A stretch of 64,000 bases of DNA from Pseudorhodoferax sp. Leaf265 (GCF_001422365.1 NZ_LMMT01000037.1:144775-208774); one strand, 5' to 3'; positions 18,037 to 30,802 are shown, counted from the first letter of the stretch. Program-made: numbers and translations. The notes: generated by a model from the sequence alone, not told the origin.

Positions 18037-19143
18037 TCAGCCCCAGACGTCCTGGGCGGTCTCGACGACCAGGCGCAGCTTGTCGCGCTGGGCCTGCACG
18101 GCGATGTTGTTGCCGTGCACCGTGCTCGAGAAGCCGCACTGGGGCGACAGCGCCAGCTGCTCCAGCGGCGCGTAGCGCGCGGCCTCGTCGATGCGGCGTT
18201 TCAGCGCGTCCTTGCTCTCCATCTCGCCGAACTTGGTCGTCACGAGCCCCAGCACCACGGTCTTGCCCTTGGGCAGGTAGCGCAGCGGGCGGAAGTCGCC
18301 CGAGCGGTCGTCGTCGTACTCGAGGAAGTACGCGTCCAGGTCCATCTCCTTCAGCAGGGCCTCGGCCACGGGCTCGTAGTTGCCGGCGGCCGCGTGCGTG
18401 CTTTTGAAGTTGCCCCGGCACAGGTGCATGGCCAGCAGCATGCCGGCGGGTTTCTGCGCGACCACCTTGTTGATGAAGGCCGCGTAGCGGTGCGGCAGCT
18501 CGTTGGGGTCGTCGCCGCGCTGGCGGGCGGCCTCGCGCATCTTCTCGTCGCACAGGTAGGCGAGGTTGGTGTCGTCCATCTGCACGTAGGTGCAGCCGGC
18601 CGCGGCCAGCGAACGCAGCTCATCGCCGTAGGCACGGGCCACGTCGTCGTAGAAGTCGGGCTCGAGCTCGGGGTAGGCGGTCTTGCTGATGCCGGTACGC
18701 CCGCCGCGGAAGTGCAGCATGGTGGGCGAGGGGATGGTGACCTTGGGCGTGAGGCCTGCCGCCACCTGCGTCTTGAGGTATTGGAAGTCGGCCAGCTGGA
18801 TGTCCTTGGCGTGGCGCACCTTGTCGATCACGCGCATCACGGGCGGGGCCAGTTCCTCGCTGCCGTCGGGCTTCTTGACCGTGACCGGGATGTCGGTCTT
18901 CACGCCGCCGAGCTGCTCGAGGAAATCGATGTGGAAGTAGGTGCGGCGGAACTCGCCGTCGGTGATGCTCTTGAGCCCCACATCCTGCTGGAACTGCACG
19001 ATCTCGGTGATGGCCTGGTCTTCGACCTTGCGCAGCTGCTCGGGCGTGATCTGGCCCTTGGCCTTCTGTTCACGGGCTTCGAGCAGGTAGGCGGGGCGCA
19101 GGAAGCTGCCGACATGGTCGTAGCGGGCGGGCAATGGATGCAT
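18037..19143 (-). CDS. Cobalamin-independent methionine synthase-like methyltransferase (MetE C-terminal domain family)
   Basis: A 368-residue single-domain protein, about half the length of full MetE. It carries the zinc-site pattern of the MetE catalytic domain: HLC (MHLCRGNF) and a later Cys in LSPQCGFSS, with the conserved DGEFRRTYFH and YVQMDDTNLAYL segments. Short family members (YxjG/YxjH-like) transfer methyl groups to homocysteine or a related thiol, often from a donor other than folate. GGAGGAA lies just upstream of the ATG. The substrate cannot be inferred from the neighbours (epimerase upstream, cardiolipin synthase downstream). Confidence 0.85.
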   Translation of the reverse strand: MHPLPARYDHVGSFLRPAYLLEAREQKAKGQITPEQLRKVEDQAITEIVQFQQDVGLKSITDGEFRRTYFHIDFLEQLGGVKTDIPVTVKKPDGSEELAPPVMRVIDKVRHAKDIQLADFQYLKTQVAAGLTPKVTIPSPTMLHFRGGRTGISKTAYPELEPDFYDDVARAYGDELRSLAAAGCTYVQMDDTNLAYLCDEKMREAARQRGDDPNELPHRYAAFINKVVAQKPAGMLLAMHLCRGNFKSTHAAAGNYEPVAEALLKEMDLDAYFLEYDDDRSGDFRPLRYLPKGKTVVLGLVTTKFGEMESKDALKRRIDEAARYAPLEQLALSPQCGFSSTVHGNNIAVQAQRDKLRLVVETAQDVWG

Positions 19144-19275
19144 TGTTTCCTCCGTTGTAGGCGTGCATGGCGCAAGCGCCCCGTGGCGGATGGCGGGCCT
19201 GCGGGAGGCGCTTGCGGGGAGGCGCAGTGTAGTGCGCCCCCTGCCATGGCCTTGGGCGCCGTGGGTGCTTGGGGC

Positions 19276-20172
19276 TCAGGCGTCTTCCAAGCGCCACTGC
19301 ACGTGCAGGCGCAGCGTCTCGCCCTGCGCGAGCACGCGCAGGCCGGGGCGGCCCGGCAGGTGGAAGGCGTCGATGGGGTGCGTGATCGGCTCGAAGCACA
19401 GCGCCGGGCCATGGCCGGGCCGGTACACCAGGCAGCACGGCGCGGAGGCCGCGGGGTCGGGCGTGGTCAGCGTGAGCCGCAGCCCGTGTTCGGGCCAATC
19501 GATGCGGGCCTGGCCCTGCCAGCCGCCGTAGCCGTTGTCGATGAAGCTGCCGTGCGCGGGGATGCCGGTGTTGAGGTCCCAGTCGGCCGGCAGGTCCCGG
19601 GTGTAGCCGGTCGGGATCGGGTCGTCGCCGCTGAGCCACACGCCGTCGACGCCGGCCTGCACGCGCATGGCCGGCGTGCGCGGGAACCAGGGGTGCAGGC
19701 CCAGGCCGTAGGGCAGTGGCGCAGCGCCCAGGTGCTGCACTTCGACGCTCTGGTCGAGCCCGCCTGGCACCAGACGGAAGGTCTGCGTGGCCGCGTAGTC
19801 GTAGGGGTTGCCGCCGAAGTGCTGCGAACGCAGCGCCAGGCGCAGTTGGTCGTCCGCTGGCTGCGTGAGCGTCCAGGCCTGCAGCCAGCCATCGCCATGG
19901 ATGGGGTAGGGTTCGCCCGCGCGGTTGGTCTGCATGGCATGCCAATGCCCGTCCTGCGCGAAGCCGCCCTGGCTGATGCGGTTGGACCAGGGCAGCATCG
20001 CGAACGAGGCCAGCTGGTAGAGGTCGGCGGTCTGGCCGTCCCAGGGGCGCCAGAGGTCGAGCAAGCTGCCGTCCGGCCGCGCGCAGCGCCAGGCCGCGAC
20101 AGCGCCGCCCAGCGAAGGCACGAGGCCGAGTTCCTGGCCGGCGTGGCGTAGCCAGACGATGGAGTCGTTCAT
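19276..20172 (-). CDS. Aldose 1-epimerase (mutarotase)
   Basis: A 298-residue galactose-mutarotase-like protein. Conserved landmarks include the ML-PWSNRI segment (SFAMLPWSNRISQGGF), PIHGDGW with the catalytic-site His, LPYGLGLHPWF and CFEPITHPIDAF. It interconverts alpha and beta anomers of free sugars so that the dehydrogenase and lactonase receive the right form. Its start overlaps the lactonase stop as ATGA, so the two are translationally coupled, and both fit the sugar-oxidation pathway encoded to the right. Confidence 0.88.
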   Translation of the reverse strand: MNDSIVWLRHAGQELGLVPSLGGAVAAWRCARPDGSLLDLWRPWDGQTADLYQLASFAMLPWSNRISQGGFAQDGHWHAMQTNRAGEPYPIHGDGWLQAWTLTQPADDQLRLALRSQHFGGNPYDYAATQTFRLVPGGLDQSVEVQHLGAAPLPYGLGLHPWFPRTPAMRVQAGVDGVWLSGDDPIPTGYTRDLPADWDLNTGIPAHGSFIDNGYGGWQGQARIDWPEHGLRLTLTTPDPAASAPCCLVYRPGHGPALCFEPITHPIDAFHLPGRPGLRVLAQGETLRLHVQWRLEDA

Positions 20173-21101
20173 GCGCTTCCTGCGTGGCTTCCGAAGCGGT
20201 GCGCCGGCAGGCCCGGGCTGTCCATTGTGACGGCGAACAGCGCTCCGGCCAGCGGCTGGGCGGCGCGGGCGCTGGTGTCCAGGCCGGTGGCGGCGCTGGT
20301 GATGAACAGCGTGCGCAGGTCGGGCCCGCCGAAGGCGCAGCTCGTGATCTGGCGGGCGGGCAGGGCGATGCGGCAGAGTTCGGCCGCGCTGTCCGGGTCG
20401 TGGCAGCTCACGCAGCCACCGCCCCAATGCGCGATCCAGATGCGGCCGGCGGCGTCGGTGCACATGCCATCGGGCACGCCGTCGTCGGCGGCCAGGCGCA
20501 GCCAGGGCCGGCGCGCGGCGATGCGGCCGGTGGCAGCGTCGAAGTCGTAGGCCAGCACCTGGCCTTGCACCGTGTCGTTGAAGAACAGGGTGCGGCCGTC
20601 GCGCGACCAGGTCGGGCCATTCGTGACGGCGAAGCCCGCGTCGTGCCGCGTGCAGCGGCCGTCGGGGTCGAAGCGGTACAGCGCGCCCGTGGGTGCGGCG
20701 CAGTCGAAGTCCATGCTGCCGGCCCAGAAGCGGCCTTGGGCATCGCACTTGCCGTCGTTGAAGCGGTTGTGCGCGGGCTCGTCCGCGACCCGGTGCAAGG
20801 GCGTGAGCCGCCCGTCCTCGGGATCGAAGGCGAAGAAGCCGTGGCGCAGGGCCAGCAGCAGGCCGGTGCCGTCCGCGCGTTCGGCCACGGCCGAGATTTC
20901 TTCAGCGAAGTCCCAGTGCGCGTGCGTGCCCAGCGGCCATTGCCAGCGGTACAGCCGCCGGCCGAGGATGTCGACCCACCACAGCGCCTGTGTGCGCGGC
21001 GACCACAGCGCGCCTTCGCCGAGTTGGGCGCCAGCATCCCAGACGCATTGCGCCTCGGACAGCGCGCGCGGAGCGCCGGGAGCGGGGGAGGTGGCTGGCA
21101 T
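20169..21101 (-). CDS. SMP-30/gluconolactonase-family sugar lactonase
   Basis: A 310-residue six-bladed propeller hydrolase. Metal-site segments of the family are visible: LGEGALW (Glu), RFNDGKCD (Asn) and DGVPDGM (Asp). It should open the aldonolactone made by the sugar dehydrogenase on the opposite strand. The ATG at 21101 was chosen as giving a normal N-terminus; the frame stays open to an ATG at 21182 inside an AT-rich stretch that more likely holds promoters. It is divergent from the dehydrogenase gene, 88 bp away, and coupled to the epimerase. Confidence 0.85.
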   Translation of the reverse strand: MPATSPAPGAPRALSEAQCVWDAGAQLGEGALWSPRTQALWWVDILGRRLYRWQWPLGTHAHWDFAEEISAVAERADGTGLLLALRHGFFAFDPEDGRLTPLHRVADEPAHNRFNDGKCDAQGRFWAGSMDFDCAAPTGALYRFDPDGRCTRHDAGFAVTNGPTWSRDGRTLFFNDTVQGQVLAYDFDAATGRIAARRPWLRLAADDGVPDGMCTDAAGRIWIAHWGGGCVSCHDPDSAAELCRIALPARQITSCAFGGPDLRTLFITSAATGLDTSARAAQPLAGALFAVTMDSPGLPAHRFGSHAGSA

Positions 21102-21189
21102 GGGGCGGGGGCTTGACGCGGCGCATCGTATCAAGGCACATTCATATTGGAAAGAAATGATTTTGTTGTTAATAGATAGCAAATTGAAT
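21102..21189. promoter_or_regulatory. AT-rich divergent promoter region, lactonase/dehydrogenase
   Basis: This 88-bp gap is markedly AT-rich from about 21138 to 21198, unlike everything around it. It must contain the promoters for the lactonase-epimerase pair and for the sugar dehydrogenase. CATATT and AATATG hexamers face each other but do not form a convincing palindrome. Confidence 0.4.
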
Positions 21190-21975
21190 ATGTCAAATAC
21201 AAGCCCCGGAGACAGCCGTACCTCCTACCCCAGCCTGCGCGGCCGCAACTGCTTCGTGACGGGGGGCGGCAGCGGCATCGGCGCGGCCATCGTCGCGGCG
21301 CTGGCGGCCCAGGGCGCGCACGTGGCCTTCGTCGACGTGGCCGAGGCGCCCAGCCGTGCGCTGGCCGACGGCATCGCGCAGGCCGGCCAGGGCACGGTCT
21401 GGTGGCGGCGCTGCGACGTGCGCGACATCGCCGCCCTGCAGGCGGCCATCGCCGACGCGCAGGCCGTGCTGGGCGACTTTTCCGTGCTCGTCAACAACGT
21501 GGCCAGCGACGACCGCCACACGCTGGAGTCGGTCACGCCGGCCTACTACGACGAGCGCATCGCGATCAACGAGCGGCCGGCCTTCTTCGCGATCCAGTCC
21601 GTGGTGCCGGGCATGCGCCGGCTCGGCGCGGGCTCCATCGTCAACCTGGGCTCCACGGGCTGGCAGGGCAAGGGCACGGGCTATCCCGTCTATGCGATCG
21701 CCAAGTCCTCGGTCAACGGGCTCACGCGCGGCCTGGCGCGCACGCTGGGCGCCGACCGCATCCGCATCAACACGGTGTCGCCGGGCTGGGTCATGACCGA
21801 GCGGCAGATCCGGCTCTGGCTCGACGCCGAGGGCGAAAAGGAACTGGCCCGCAACCAGTGCCTGCCCGACAAACTGGCACCGCAGGACATCGCCGCCATG
21901 GTGCTGTTCCTGGCCTCCGACGACGCGAAGATGTGCACGGCGCAGGAGTTCACCGTGGACGCAGGCTGGGTCTGA
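21190..21975 (+). CDS. SDR-family sugar 1-dehydrogenase (XylB / L-arabinose-galactose dehydrogenase-like)
   Basis: A 261-residue classical short-chain dehydrogenase. TGGGSGIG (24-31) binds NAD(P), LVNNVAS replaces the usual NNAG, and the catalytic residues are Ser155 and Tyr168-x3-Lys172. The opening YPSLRGR, the NNVASDDRH segment, and the tail MVLFLASDDAKMCTAQEF...DAGWV closely resemble Caulobacter D-xylose dehydrogenase XylB and related L-arabinose/galactose dehydrogenases as I recall them. It would oxidise the aldose to its lactone as the first pathway step. The ATG at 21190 has no clear ribosome-binding site; an in-frame ATG at 21157 is the alternative. It ends flush against the LysR gene. 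Confidence 0.8.
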   Translation: MSNTSPGDSRTSYPSLRGRNCFVTGGGSGIGAAIVAALAAQGAHVAFVDVAEAPSRALADGIAQAGQGTVWWRRCDVRDIAALQAAIADAQAVLGDFSVLVNNVASDDRHTLESVTPAYYDERIAINERPAFFAIQSVVPGMRRLGAGSIVNLGSTGWQGKGTGYPVYAIAKSSVNGLTRGLARTLGADRIRINTVSPGWVMTERQIRLWLDAEGEKELARNQCLPDKLAPQDIAAMVLFLASDDAKMCTAQEFTVDAGWV

Positions 21976-22923
21976 TCAGGCTTCCATGCGCTTGCCATAG
22001 GCCGAGAACGCGGCCGTGCGCAGCGCCTGCAGCAGCAGCGTGGCCCCGGGCGAGAGCAGCCTGTCGCTGCGCGTGATGAGGCCGAAGTCGTCCATGTGGC
22101 AGGGCATGTCCAGCGGCAGCACGCTGACGATGCCGTGCGCCGCGTAGTAGCGCGCCACCTCGGTCGCCACCACGCAGAGCATGTCGCTCTGCTGCAGCAT
22201 GCGCGTGATGAACAAAATGGCCGCGCTCTCGATCACGTTGAACGGCGGCTCCAGCCCGGCCTCCTGGAACATCAGGTCGAAGCGATGCCGCAGCACGCTG
22301 CCGGCCGGCGGCACGATCCAGCCGGCCTGCACCACGTCCGCGAGCGTGAGCCCGCTCGCGCCGGCCAGCGGATGGCCCGGCCGCGCCACGGCGCAGACCG
22401 GCTCGCCCGTCACGGGCTCGTAGCGCAGGTTGGTCTTGTCCTCGCCCGCGAAGAAGCGCGCCACTGCGATGTCCAGCTTGCCCTGGCGCAGCCGCTCGAG
22501 CAGCGGCGGGCTGTTCTCGATCTCCAGCACCACGCGCAGGCTGGGCTGTTCGCGCTTGACCATGGCGATGGCGGGCGGCAGCAGCGCCAGTGCGGGCGAG
22601 GTGATGGCGCCCACGGCGACCTGGCCAAAGCGCCCGGCCTTCAGCGCGCTGAGCTCCTCGTGCGCCTGGTTCAGGCTGGCCAGTGCCTGGCGCGCATGGC
22701 GGATCATGGTCTCGCCGTACCAGGTCGGGCGCATGCCACGCGGCAGCCGCTCGAACAGCGGCACCTCCAGCACATCCTCCAGGTCCTTGAGCAGCTTGGA
22801 GGCGGCCGGCTGCGTCATGTTGAGCTGGCGCGCGGCGCCGTGGATGTTGCCTTCCTCGGCCAGCGCGGAGAGCAGCAACAGCTGGCGCGTCTTCAGCCGG
22901 GCCTGCAGAAACCAGTGCGACAT
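21976..22923 (-). CDS. LysR-family regulator (GbpR-like)
   Basis: A 315-residue LysR regulator: N-terminal helix-turn-helix (residues about 10-70: LLLLSALAEEGNIHGAARQLNMTQPAASKLLKDLED) and a periplasmic-binding-protein-like effector domain. The segment RLPRGMRPTWYGETMIRHARQALA is characteristic of the GbpR group, which controls ChvE-type sugar uptake in Agrobacterium. It is transcribed away from the sugar-transporter operon, and its stop abuts the dehydrogenase stop, so the most likely targets are the binding-protein genes to its right. Confidence 0.85.
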   Translation of the reverse strand: MSHWFLQARLKTRQLLLLSALAEEGNIHGAARQLNMTQPAASKLLKDLEDVLEVPLFERLPRGMRPTWYGETMIRHARQALASLNQAHEELSALKAGRFGQVAVGAITSPALALLPPAIAMVKREQPSLRVVLEIENSPPLLERLRQGKLDIAVARFFAGEDKTNLRYEPVTGEPVCAVARPGHPLAGASGLTLADVVQAGWIVPPAGSVLRHRFDLMFQEAGLEPPFNVIESAAILFITRMLQQSDMLCVVATEVARYYAAHGIVSVLPLDMPCHMDDFGLITRSDRLLSPGATLLLQALRTAAFSAYGKRMEA

Positions 22924-23080
22924 CGGGTTTTCCTGATGATTGAATTGATATCGGTTTTGTCAAAAAAACGATTGGATTGATACATTTTTCATTCTTACAC
23001 TGGCGCCCGGCCTCGGCAAGCCGCGTTGGGAATAGCAAGACGCGGATACCGCCTCACCCAAACCCGCAGGAGACAACGCC
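22924..23080. promoter_or_regulatory. LysR/ytfQ divergent control region
   Basis: A 157-bp gap with an AT-rich core at about 22929-23000. ATTGATA occurs twice (22944-22950 and 22976-22982), 32 bp apart, in direct orientation, which suits phased binding by a LysR tetramer. The region should hold the promoter of the long sugar-transport operon and the regulator's own promoter. Confidence 0.45.
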
Positions 23081-24046
23081 ATGCAACAGAACCGCAGAGA
23101 CCTCATTGCCGCCGCCGCGGCACTCGCCCTTGCCAGCGCCCTGCCGGGCCAGGCCTTCGCGCAGAAGAAGATCGTGCTGGGCTTCAGCCAGGTGGGGGCC
23201 GAAAGCGAATGGCGCACCGCCAACACCGAGTCCATCAAGAGCGCGGCCAAGGATGCCGGCATCGAACTGAAGTTCTCCGATGCCCAGCAGAAGCAGGAGA
23301 ACCAGATCAAGGCCATCCGTGCCTTCATCGCGCAGAAGGTCGACGTGATCGCGTTCTCGCCCGTCGTCGAATCGGGCTGGGACAACGTGCTGCGCGAGGC
23401 CAAGGCCGCCAAGATCCCGGTGGTACTCACGGACCGCGCCGTGAACGCCAAGGACACCTCGCTTTACGTCACCTTCATGGGATCGGACTTCGTCGAGGAA
23501 GGCCGCAAGGCCGGCCGCTGGCTGGTCGAGAAGATGAAGGGCCAGAGCGGCGAGGTGCGCATCGTCGAACTGCAGGGCACGGTGGGCTCGGCGCCGGCCA
23601 TCGACCGCAAGAAGGGCTTCGAGGAAATCATCAAGGCCGACCCCAAGTTCAAGATCGTGCGCAGCCAGACCGGCGACTTCACGCGGGCCAAGGGCAAGGA
23701 GGTCATGGAAGCCTTCCTCAAGGCCGAGGGCAAGACCATCAACGTGCTCTACGCGCACAACGACGACATGGCCATCGGCGCGATCCAGGCCATCGAGGAG
23801 GCCGGCCTCAAGCCCGCCAAGGACATCGTGATCATCTCCATCGATGCCGTGAAGGGCGCCTTCGAGGCCATGATCGCCGGCAAGCTCAACGTCTCGGTCG
23901 AGTGCAGCCCGCTGCTGGGCCCGCAGCTCATGACGGCGGTCAAGGACATCGTGGCCGGCAAGACCATCCCCAAGCGCATCGAGACCGTGGAGAGCATCTT
24001 CCCGATGGAGACGGCCGCGGCCGAGTTCCCCAAGCGCAAGTACTGA
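23081..24046 (+). CDS. ytfQ: Sugar ABC transporter substrate-binding protein (YtfQ-like)
   Basis: A 321-residue periplasmic-binding protein with a signal peptide ending in FAQ. GFSQVGAESEWRTANTESI, VIAFSPVVESGWDNVL and GSAPAIDRKKGF are YtfQ hallmarks; YtfQ binds furanose forms of galactose and arabinose. CAGGAGA lies upstream of the ATG. The matching ATPase and permeases (YtfR, YtfT and YjfF types) are 4 to 9 kb downstream, beyond a second transporter, so the set is split but co-directional. Confidence 0.88.
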   Translation: MQQNRRDLIAAAAALALASALPGQAFAQKKIVLGFSQVGAESEWRTANTESIKSAAKDAGIELKFSDAQQKQENQIKAIRAFIAQKVDVIAFSPVVESGWDNVLREAKAAKIPVVLTDRAVNAKDTSLYVTFMGSDFVEEGRKAGRWLVEKMKGQSGEVRIVELQGTVGSAPAIDRKKGFEEIIKADPKFKIVRSQTGDFTRAKGKEVMEAFLKAEGKTINVLYAHNDDMAIGAIQAIEEAGLKPAKDIVIISIDAVKGAFEAMIAGKLNVSVECSPLLGPQLMTAVKDIVAGKTIPKRIETVESIFPMETAAAEFPKRKY

Positions 24047-24085
24047 AGTCGGCCCACAGAACAACGTACAACAAGGAGACCCCTC

Positions 24086-25150
24086 ATGAAGCGCGCATTC
24101 CTCAAGAGCATCATTGCCACCGCCGCCGTGCTGGCCATCGCACCCTGGGCTAACGCCCAGGACAAGGGCCTGGTCGGCATCTCCATGCCCACCAAGTCCT
24201 CGGCCCGCTGGATCGACGACGGCAACAACATGGTCAAGGTGCTCAAGGAGCGCGGCTACAAGGCCGACCTGCAGTACGCCGACGACGACATCCCGAACCA
24301 GCTGGCCCAGATCGAGAACATGGTGACCAAGGGTGCCAAGGTGCTCGTGATCGCGTCCATCGACGGCACCACGCTGTCCAAGGCCTTGCAGAACGCGGCT
24401 GACAAGGGCGTCAAGGTGATCGCCTACGACCGGCTCATCAAGGGCTCGAAGAACGTCGACTACTACGCCACCTTCGACAACTTCCAGGTCGGCGTGCTGC
24501 AGGCCTCCTCCATCGTCGACGCGCTGGGCTTGAAGCAGGGCAAGGGCCCCTTCAACATCGAGCTGTTCGGCGGCTCGCCCGACGACAACAACGCCTTCTT
24601 CTTCTACGACGGCGCGATGTCGGTCCTGAAGCCCTACATCGACAGCGGCAAGCTCGTGGTGCGCAGCAAGCAGCTGGGCATGGACAAGGTCGGCACGCTG
24701 CGCTGGGACGGCGCGGTGGCCCAGGCGCGCATGGACAACCTGCTGTCGGCCTTCTACGGCAACGCCAAGGTCGATGCCGTGCTCTCGCCCTACGACGGCC
24801 TGTCCATCGGCATCCTGTCTTCGCTCAAGGGCGTGGGCTACTGCACCAAGCAGACCCCGTGCCCCGTGGTGAGCGGGCAGGACGCCGAGGTGCAGTCCGT
24901 CAAGTCCATCCTGCGCGGCGAGCAGACCTCCACCATCTTCAAGGACACGCGTGAGCTGGCCAAGGTCGCGGCCAACATGGTGGACGCCGTGGTCTCGGGC
25001 AAGACGCCCGAGGTCAACGACACGAAGACCTACAACAACGGCGTGAAGGTCGTGCCGTCCTACCTGCTCAAGCCCGTCACCGTGGACAAGAGCAACTGGG
25101 AGGCCGTGCTGATCGGCAGCGGCTACTACAAGGCCTCGCAGATCAAGTAA
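24086..25150 (+). CDS. chvE: Multiple-monosaccharide ABC transporter binding protein ChvE
   Basis: A 354-residue periplasmic sugar receptor with a signal peptide ending [43 protein letters not shown] and the [11 protein letters not shown] segment are typical of ChvE/XylF relatives that bind galactose, arabinose, xylose and glucose. AAGGAG precedes the ATG. It directly precedes gguA and gguB, the standard ChvE transporter order. Unlike in Agrobacterium, no VirA partner is in view. Confidence 0.88.
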   Translation: MKRAFLKSIIATAAVLAIAPWANAQDKGLVGISMPTKSSARWIDDGNNMVKVLKERGYKADLQYADDDIPNQLAQIENMVTKGAKVLVIASIDGTTLSKALQNAADKGVKVIAYDRLIKGSKNVDYYATFDNFQVGVLQASSIVDALGLKQGKGPFNIELFGGSPDDNNAFFFYDGAMSVLKPYIDSGKLVVRSKQLGMDKVGTLRWDGAVAQARMDNLLSAFYGNAKVDAVLSPYDGLSIGILSSLKGVGYCTKQTPCPVVSGQDAEVQSVKSILRGEQTSTIFKDTRELAKVAANMVDAVVSGKTPEVNDTKTYNNGVKVVPSYLLKPVTVDKSNWEAVLIGSGYYKASQIK

Positions 25151-25172
25151 GCGGACCGTGGCAGGGGCAGGC

Positions 25173-26716
<1,544 letters not shown>

Positions 26717-26720
<4 letters not shown>

Positions 26721-27936
26721 CAGAAGAGACATTGCCCGCGCGCGCCGCCCTGGCCGTGCCCCCGCCTTCCATGGGCAGCTTCCTGCGCCACAACTTCCGC
26801 GAATACGGCATGTTGCTGAGCCTGGTGGCGATCATGGTGTTCTTCCAGGTCATGACCGACGGCACGCTGATGCAGCCGTTGAACCTGACCAACCTGGTGC
26901 TGCAGAACAGCTACATCGTGATCATGGCGCTGGGCATGCTGCTGGTCATCGTGGCCGGCCACATCGACCTGTCGGTCGGCTCGGTCTGCGGCTTCGTCGG
27001 CGCCGTGGCGGCCGTGCTGATGGTGCAGTACGACTGGCCGGTGCTGCCGGCCGCGCTGGCCTGTCTGGTCTGCGGCGGACTGATCGGTGCGGCGCAGGGC
27101 TGGTTCGTGGCCTATGCGCGCATCCCGTCCTTCATCGTCACGCTGGCCGGCATGCTGGTGTTCAAGGGCCTGGCGCTGGCGGTGCTGGCAGGGCAGTCGG
27201 TCGGGCCGTTCCCGGAGGTGTTCCAGGGCCTGAGCAGCGGCTTCATTCCCGACCCGTTCGCCGCACCGCCCACGCCGGGCCAGCAGAGCCTGCGCCTGTT
27301 CACGCTGCTGCTGGGCATCGGCGCCGCACTGCTGTTCGCGTGGACCGGCTGGCGCGCACGCCAACGCCAGCGCGCACACGGCATCACGAGCGAGCCGGGT
27401 GGTTTCTTCGTGGCCAAGACCCTGGTGTTCGCCGCCATCCTGATCGGCTTCGCGTGGCTGCTGGCCTCGTACCGCGGCCTGCCCAACGTGCTGGTGGTGA
27501 TGGCGCTGTTGATCCTGCTGTTCGACTTCGTCACGCGGCGCAGCACCATCGGCCGGCGCATCTATGCGCTGGGCGGCAACGAAAAGGCGGCGCGGCTGTC
27601 GGGCATCGACACCAGGCGCCTGTCGTTCCTGACCTTCGTGAACATGGGCGTGCTGGCGGCCCTGGCCGGCCTGGTGTTCGCGGCGCGGCTCAACACCGCC
27701 ACGCCCAAGGCCGGCCTGGGCTTCGAGCTCGACGTGATCGCGGCCTGCTTCATCGGCGGTGCCTCGGCCTCGGGCGGCGTGGGCAAGGTCATGGGCGCCG
27801 TGATCGGCGCCTTCATCATGGGCGTGATGAACAACGGCATGTCCATCCTGGGCATCGGCATCGACTACCAGCAGGTCATCAAGGGGCTGGTGCTGCTGGC
27901 AGCGGTGTTCATCGACGTCTATCACAAGAACAAGGC

Positions 27937-27940
<4 letters not shown>
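26717..27940 (+). CDS. gguB: Sugar ABC transporter permease GguB (MmsB)
   Basis: A 407-residue inner-membrane protein, longer than usual CUT2 permeases because of an extra loop and helices around residues 170-260, as in the GguB/XylH group. Motifs include [36 protein letters not shown] and [18 protein letters not shown]. It forms the channel for the ChvE-bound sugar. The start overlaps the gguA stop (ATGA), and its own stop overlaps the start of the next ATPase gene in the same way. Confidence 0.9.
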
Positions 27941-29439
<1,499 letters not shown>

Positions 29440-29467
29440 CTGACCACCGGTTTTTGCGTTTGGCGGT

Positions 29468-29720
29468 GGACCACGCCGACGGTGTACTCCACTCCGCGAA
29501 TGTCACCCGCCCCGGGCCGCAGGCGGCCCGCGGCTCCTTCTTTATTTCGCTGCGTGGAGCACACCATCGTCGTGGTCTGGACGCCTCGTGCTTGATCGGC
29601 CGGCACGACGCGACGTCTCCAGGGACGAGGGCATCGGGTGGCCCCTGCAGCGAAATCAAGGAGGAGCCTGGGCCGCCTGCGGCCCTGGCGGGGGACATTC
29701 GCGGAAGGGGCCACCCGGTG
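29468..29720. repeat. Doublet of large inverted hairpin repeats (REP/BIME-like) inside the transporter operon
   Basis: Two hairpin units in opposite orientation. Unit 1 (29468-29578) has a 25-bp outer stem with 21 matches; unit 2 (29632-29720) has a different 15-bp outer stem with 14 matches. Both enclose the same core of about 58 nt (29494-29553 and 29647-29704), related as inverted copies, and each core contains the tight stem GGGCCGC/GCGGCCC. This fills most of the 29440-29785 gap, which I judge non-coding. It resembles REP doublets and probably shapes the mRNA between ytfR and ytfT. Confidence 0.75.
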
Positions 29721-29785
29721 GCCTCGGCCCGCGCGCAACCCAGTCACAGCGCGCAAGCGAGCGCCAAGCGTTGCGGGTGCATGAC

Positions 29786-30802
29786 ATGACCCGCTGGATG
29801 CACCACCGCCTTGCCTGGCCCCTGGTCACGCTGGCCATCCTGCTGATCGTCAACGCCGCTTTCAACCCGGGCTTCCTGCGCATCGAATGGCGCGAGGGCC
29901 ACCTCTACGGCAGCCTCATCGACATCCTGAACCGCGCCGCCCCGCTGATCCTGGTCTCGCTGGGCATGACGCTGGTGATCGCCACGCGCGGCATCGACAT
30001 CTCGGTCGGCGCGGTGGTGGCCATCAGCGCGGCCGTGGCGGCCTGGGCCATCGGCGGCAACGTGGACGGCACGGCGCGCTTCGGCCTGCCGCTGGCCATC
30101 GTGGCGGCCCTGGGTGTGGCGCTCGCCTGCGGGCTGTGGAACGGCGTGCTCGTGGCCGGCGTGGGCATGCAGCCCATCATTGCCACGCTGGTCCTGATGG
30201 TGGCCGGGCGCGGCATCGCGCAGCTCATCACCGACGGGCAGATCCTCACGGTCTACCACAAGCCCTTCTTCTTGCTGGGCGGCGGCTACCTGCTGGGCCT
30301 GCCGTTCTCGGTGTTCGTGGTGGCTGCCGTGTTCGGCCTGTTGTACCTGGCCGCCACGCGCACCGCGCTGGGCCTGTTCATCCAGTCGGTGGGCATCAAC
30401 CCCACGGCTGCCCGCGTGGCGGGCGTGCGGGCGAAGCGGCTCGTCCTGGGTGCCTACGCGGTCTGCGGTCTGTGCGCGGGCATGGCGGGGCTGTTGATCA
30501 GCTCCAACATCAAGAGCGCGGACGCCAACAATGCGGGCCAGCTGCTGGAACTCGATGCCATCCTCGCCGTGACCCTGGGCGGAACCCTGCTCACCGGCGG
30601 GCGCTTCAGCCTGGTCGGCAGCGCGATCGGCGCGCTGATCATCCAGACGCTGACCTACGCCATCTACTCGCTGGGCGTGCCACCCGAGATCAACCTCGTG
30701 GTCAAGGCCGTGGTGGTGTTCGCCGTGATGCTGCTGCAATCGTCCGAGTTCCGCGCCACGCTGCGCGTGCTGGCCGTGCGGCCGGCCGGAGGCATGCGAT
30801 GA
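29786..30802 (+). CDS. ytfT: Sugar ABC transporter permease (YtfT-like)
   Basis: A 338-residue CUT2 permease with about eight hydrophobic segments. GMTLVIATRGIDISVGAVVAISAAVAAW and VGMQPIIATLVLMVAGRGIAQLITDGQ are YtfT signatures. It pairs with the YjfF-type permease that follows, overlapping it by 4 nt. The ATG at 29786 follows the hairpin doublet by 65 nt and has no strong ribosome-binding site, so its expression may be lower than that of the upstream genes. Confidence 0.88.
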   Translation: MTRWMHHRLAWPLVTLAILLIVNAAFNPGFLRIEWREGHLYGSLIDILNRAAPLILVSLGMTLVIATRGIDISVGAVVAISAAVAAWAIGGNVDGTARFGLPLAIVAALGVALACGLWNGVLVAGVGMQPIIATLVLMVAGRGIAQLITDGQILTVYHKPFFLLGGGYLLGLPFSVFVVAAVFGLLYLAATRTALGLFIQSVGINPTAARVAGVRAKRLVLGAYAVCGLCAGMAGLLISSNIKSADANNAGQLLELDAILAVTLGGTLLTGGRFSLVGSAIGALIIQTLTYAIYSLGVPPEINLVVKAVVVFAVMLLQSSEFRATLRVLAVRPAGGMR

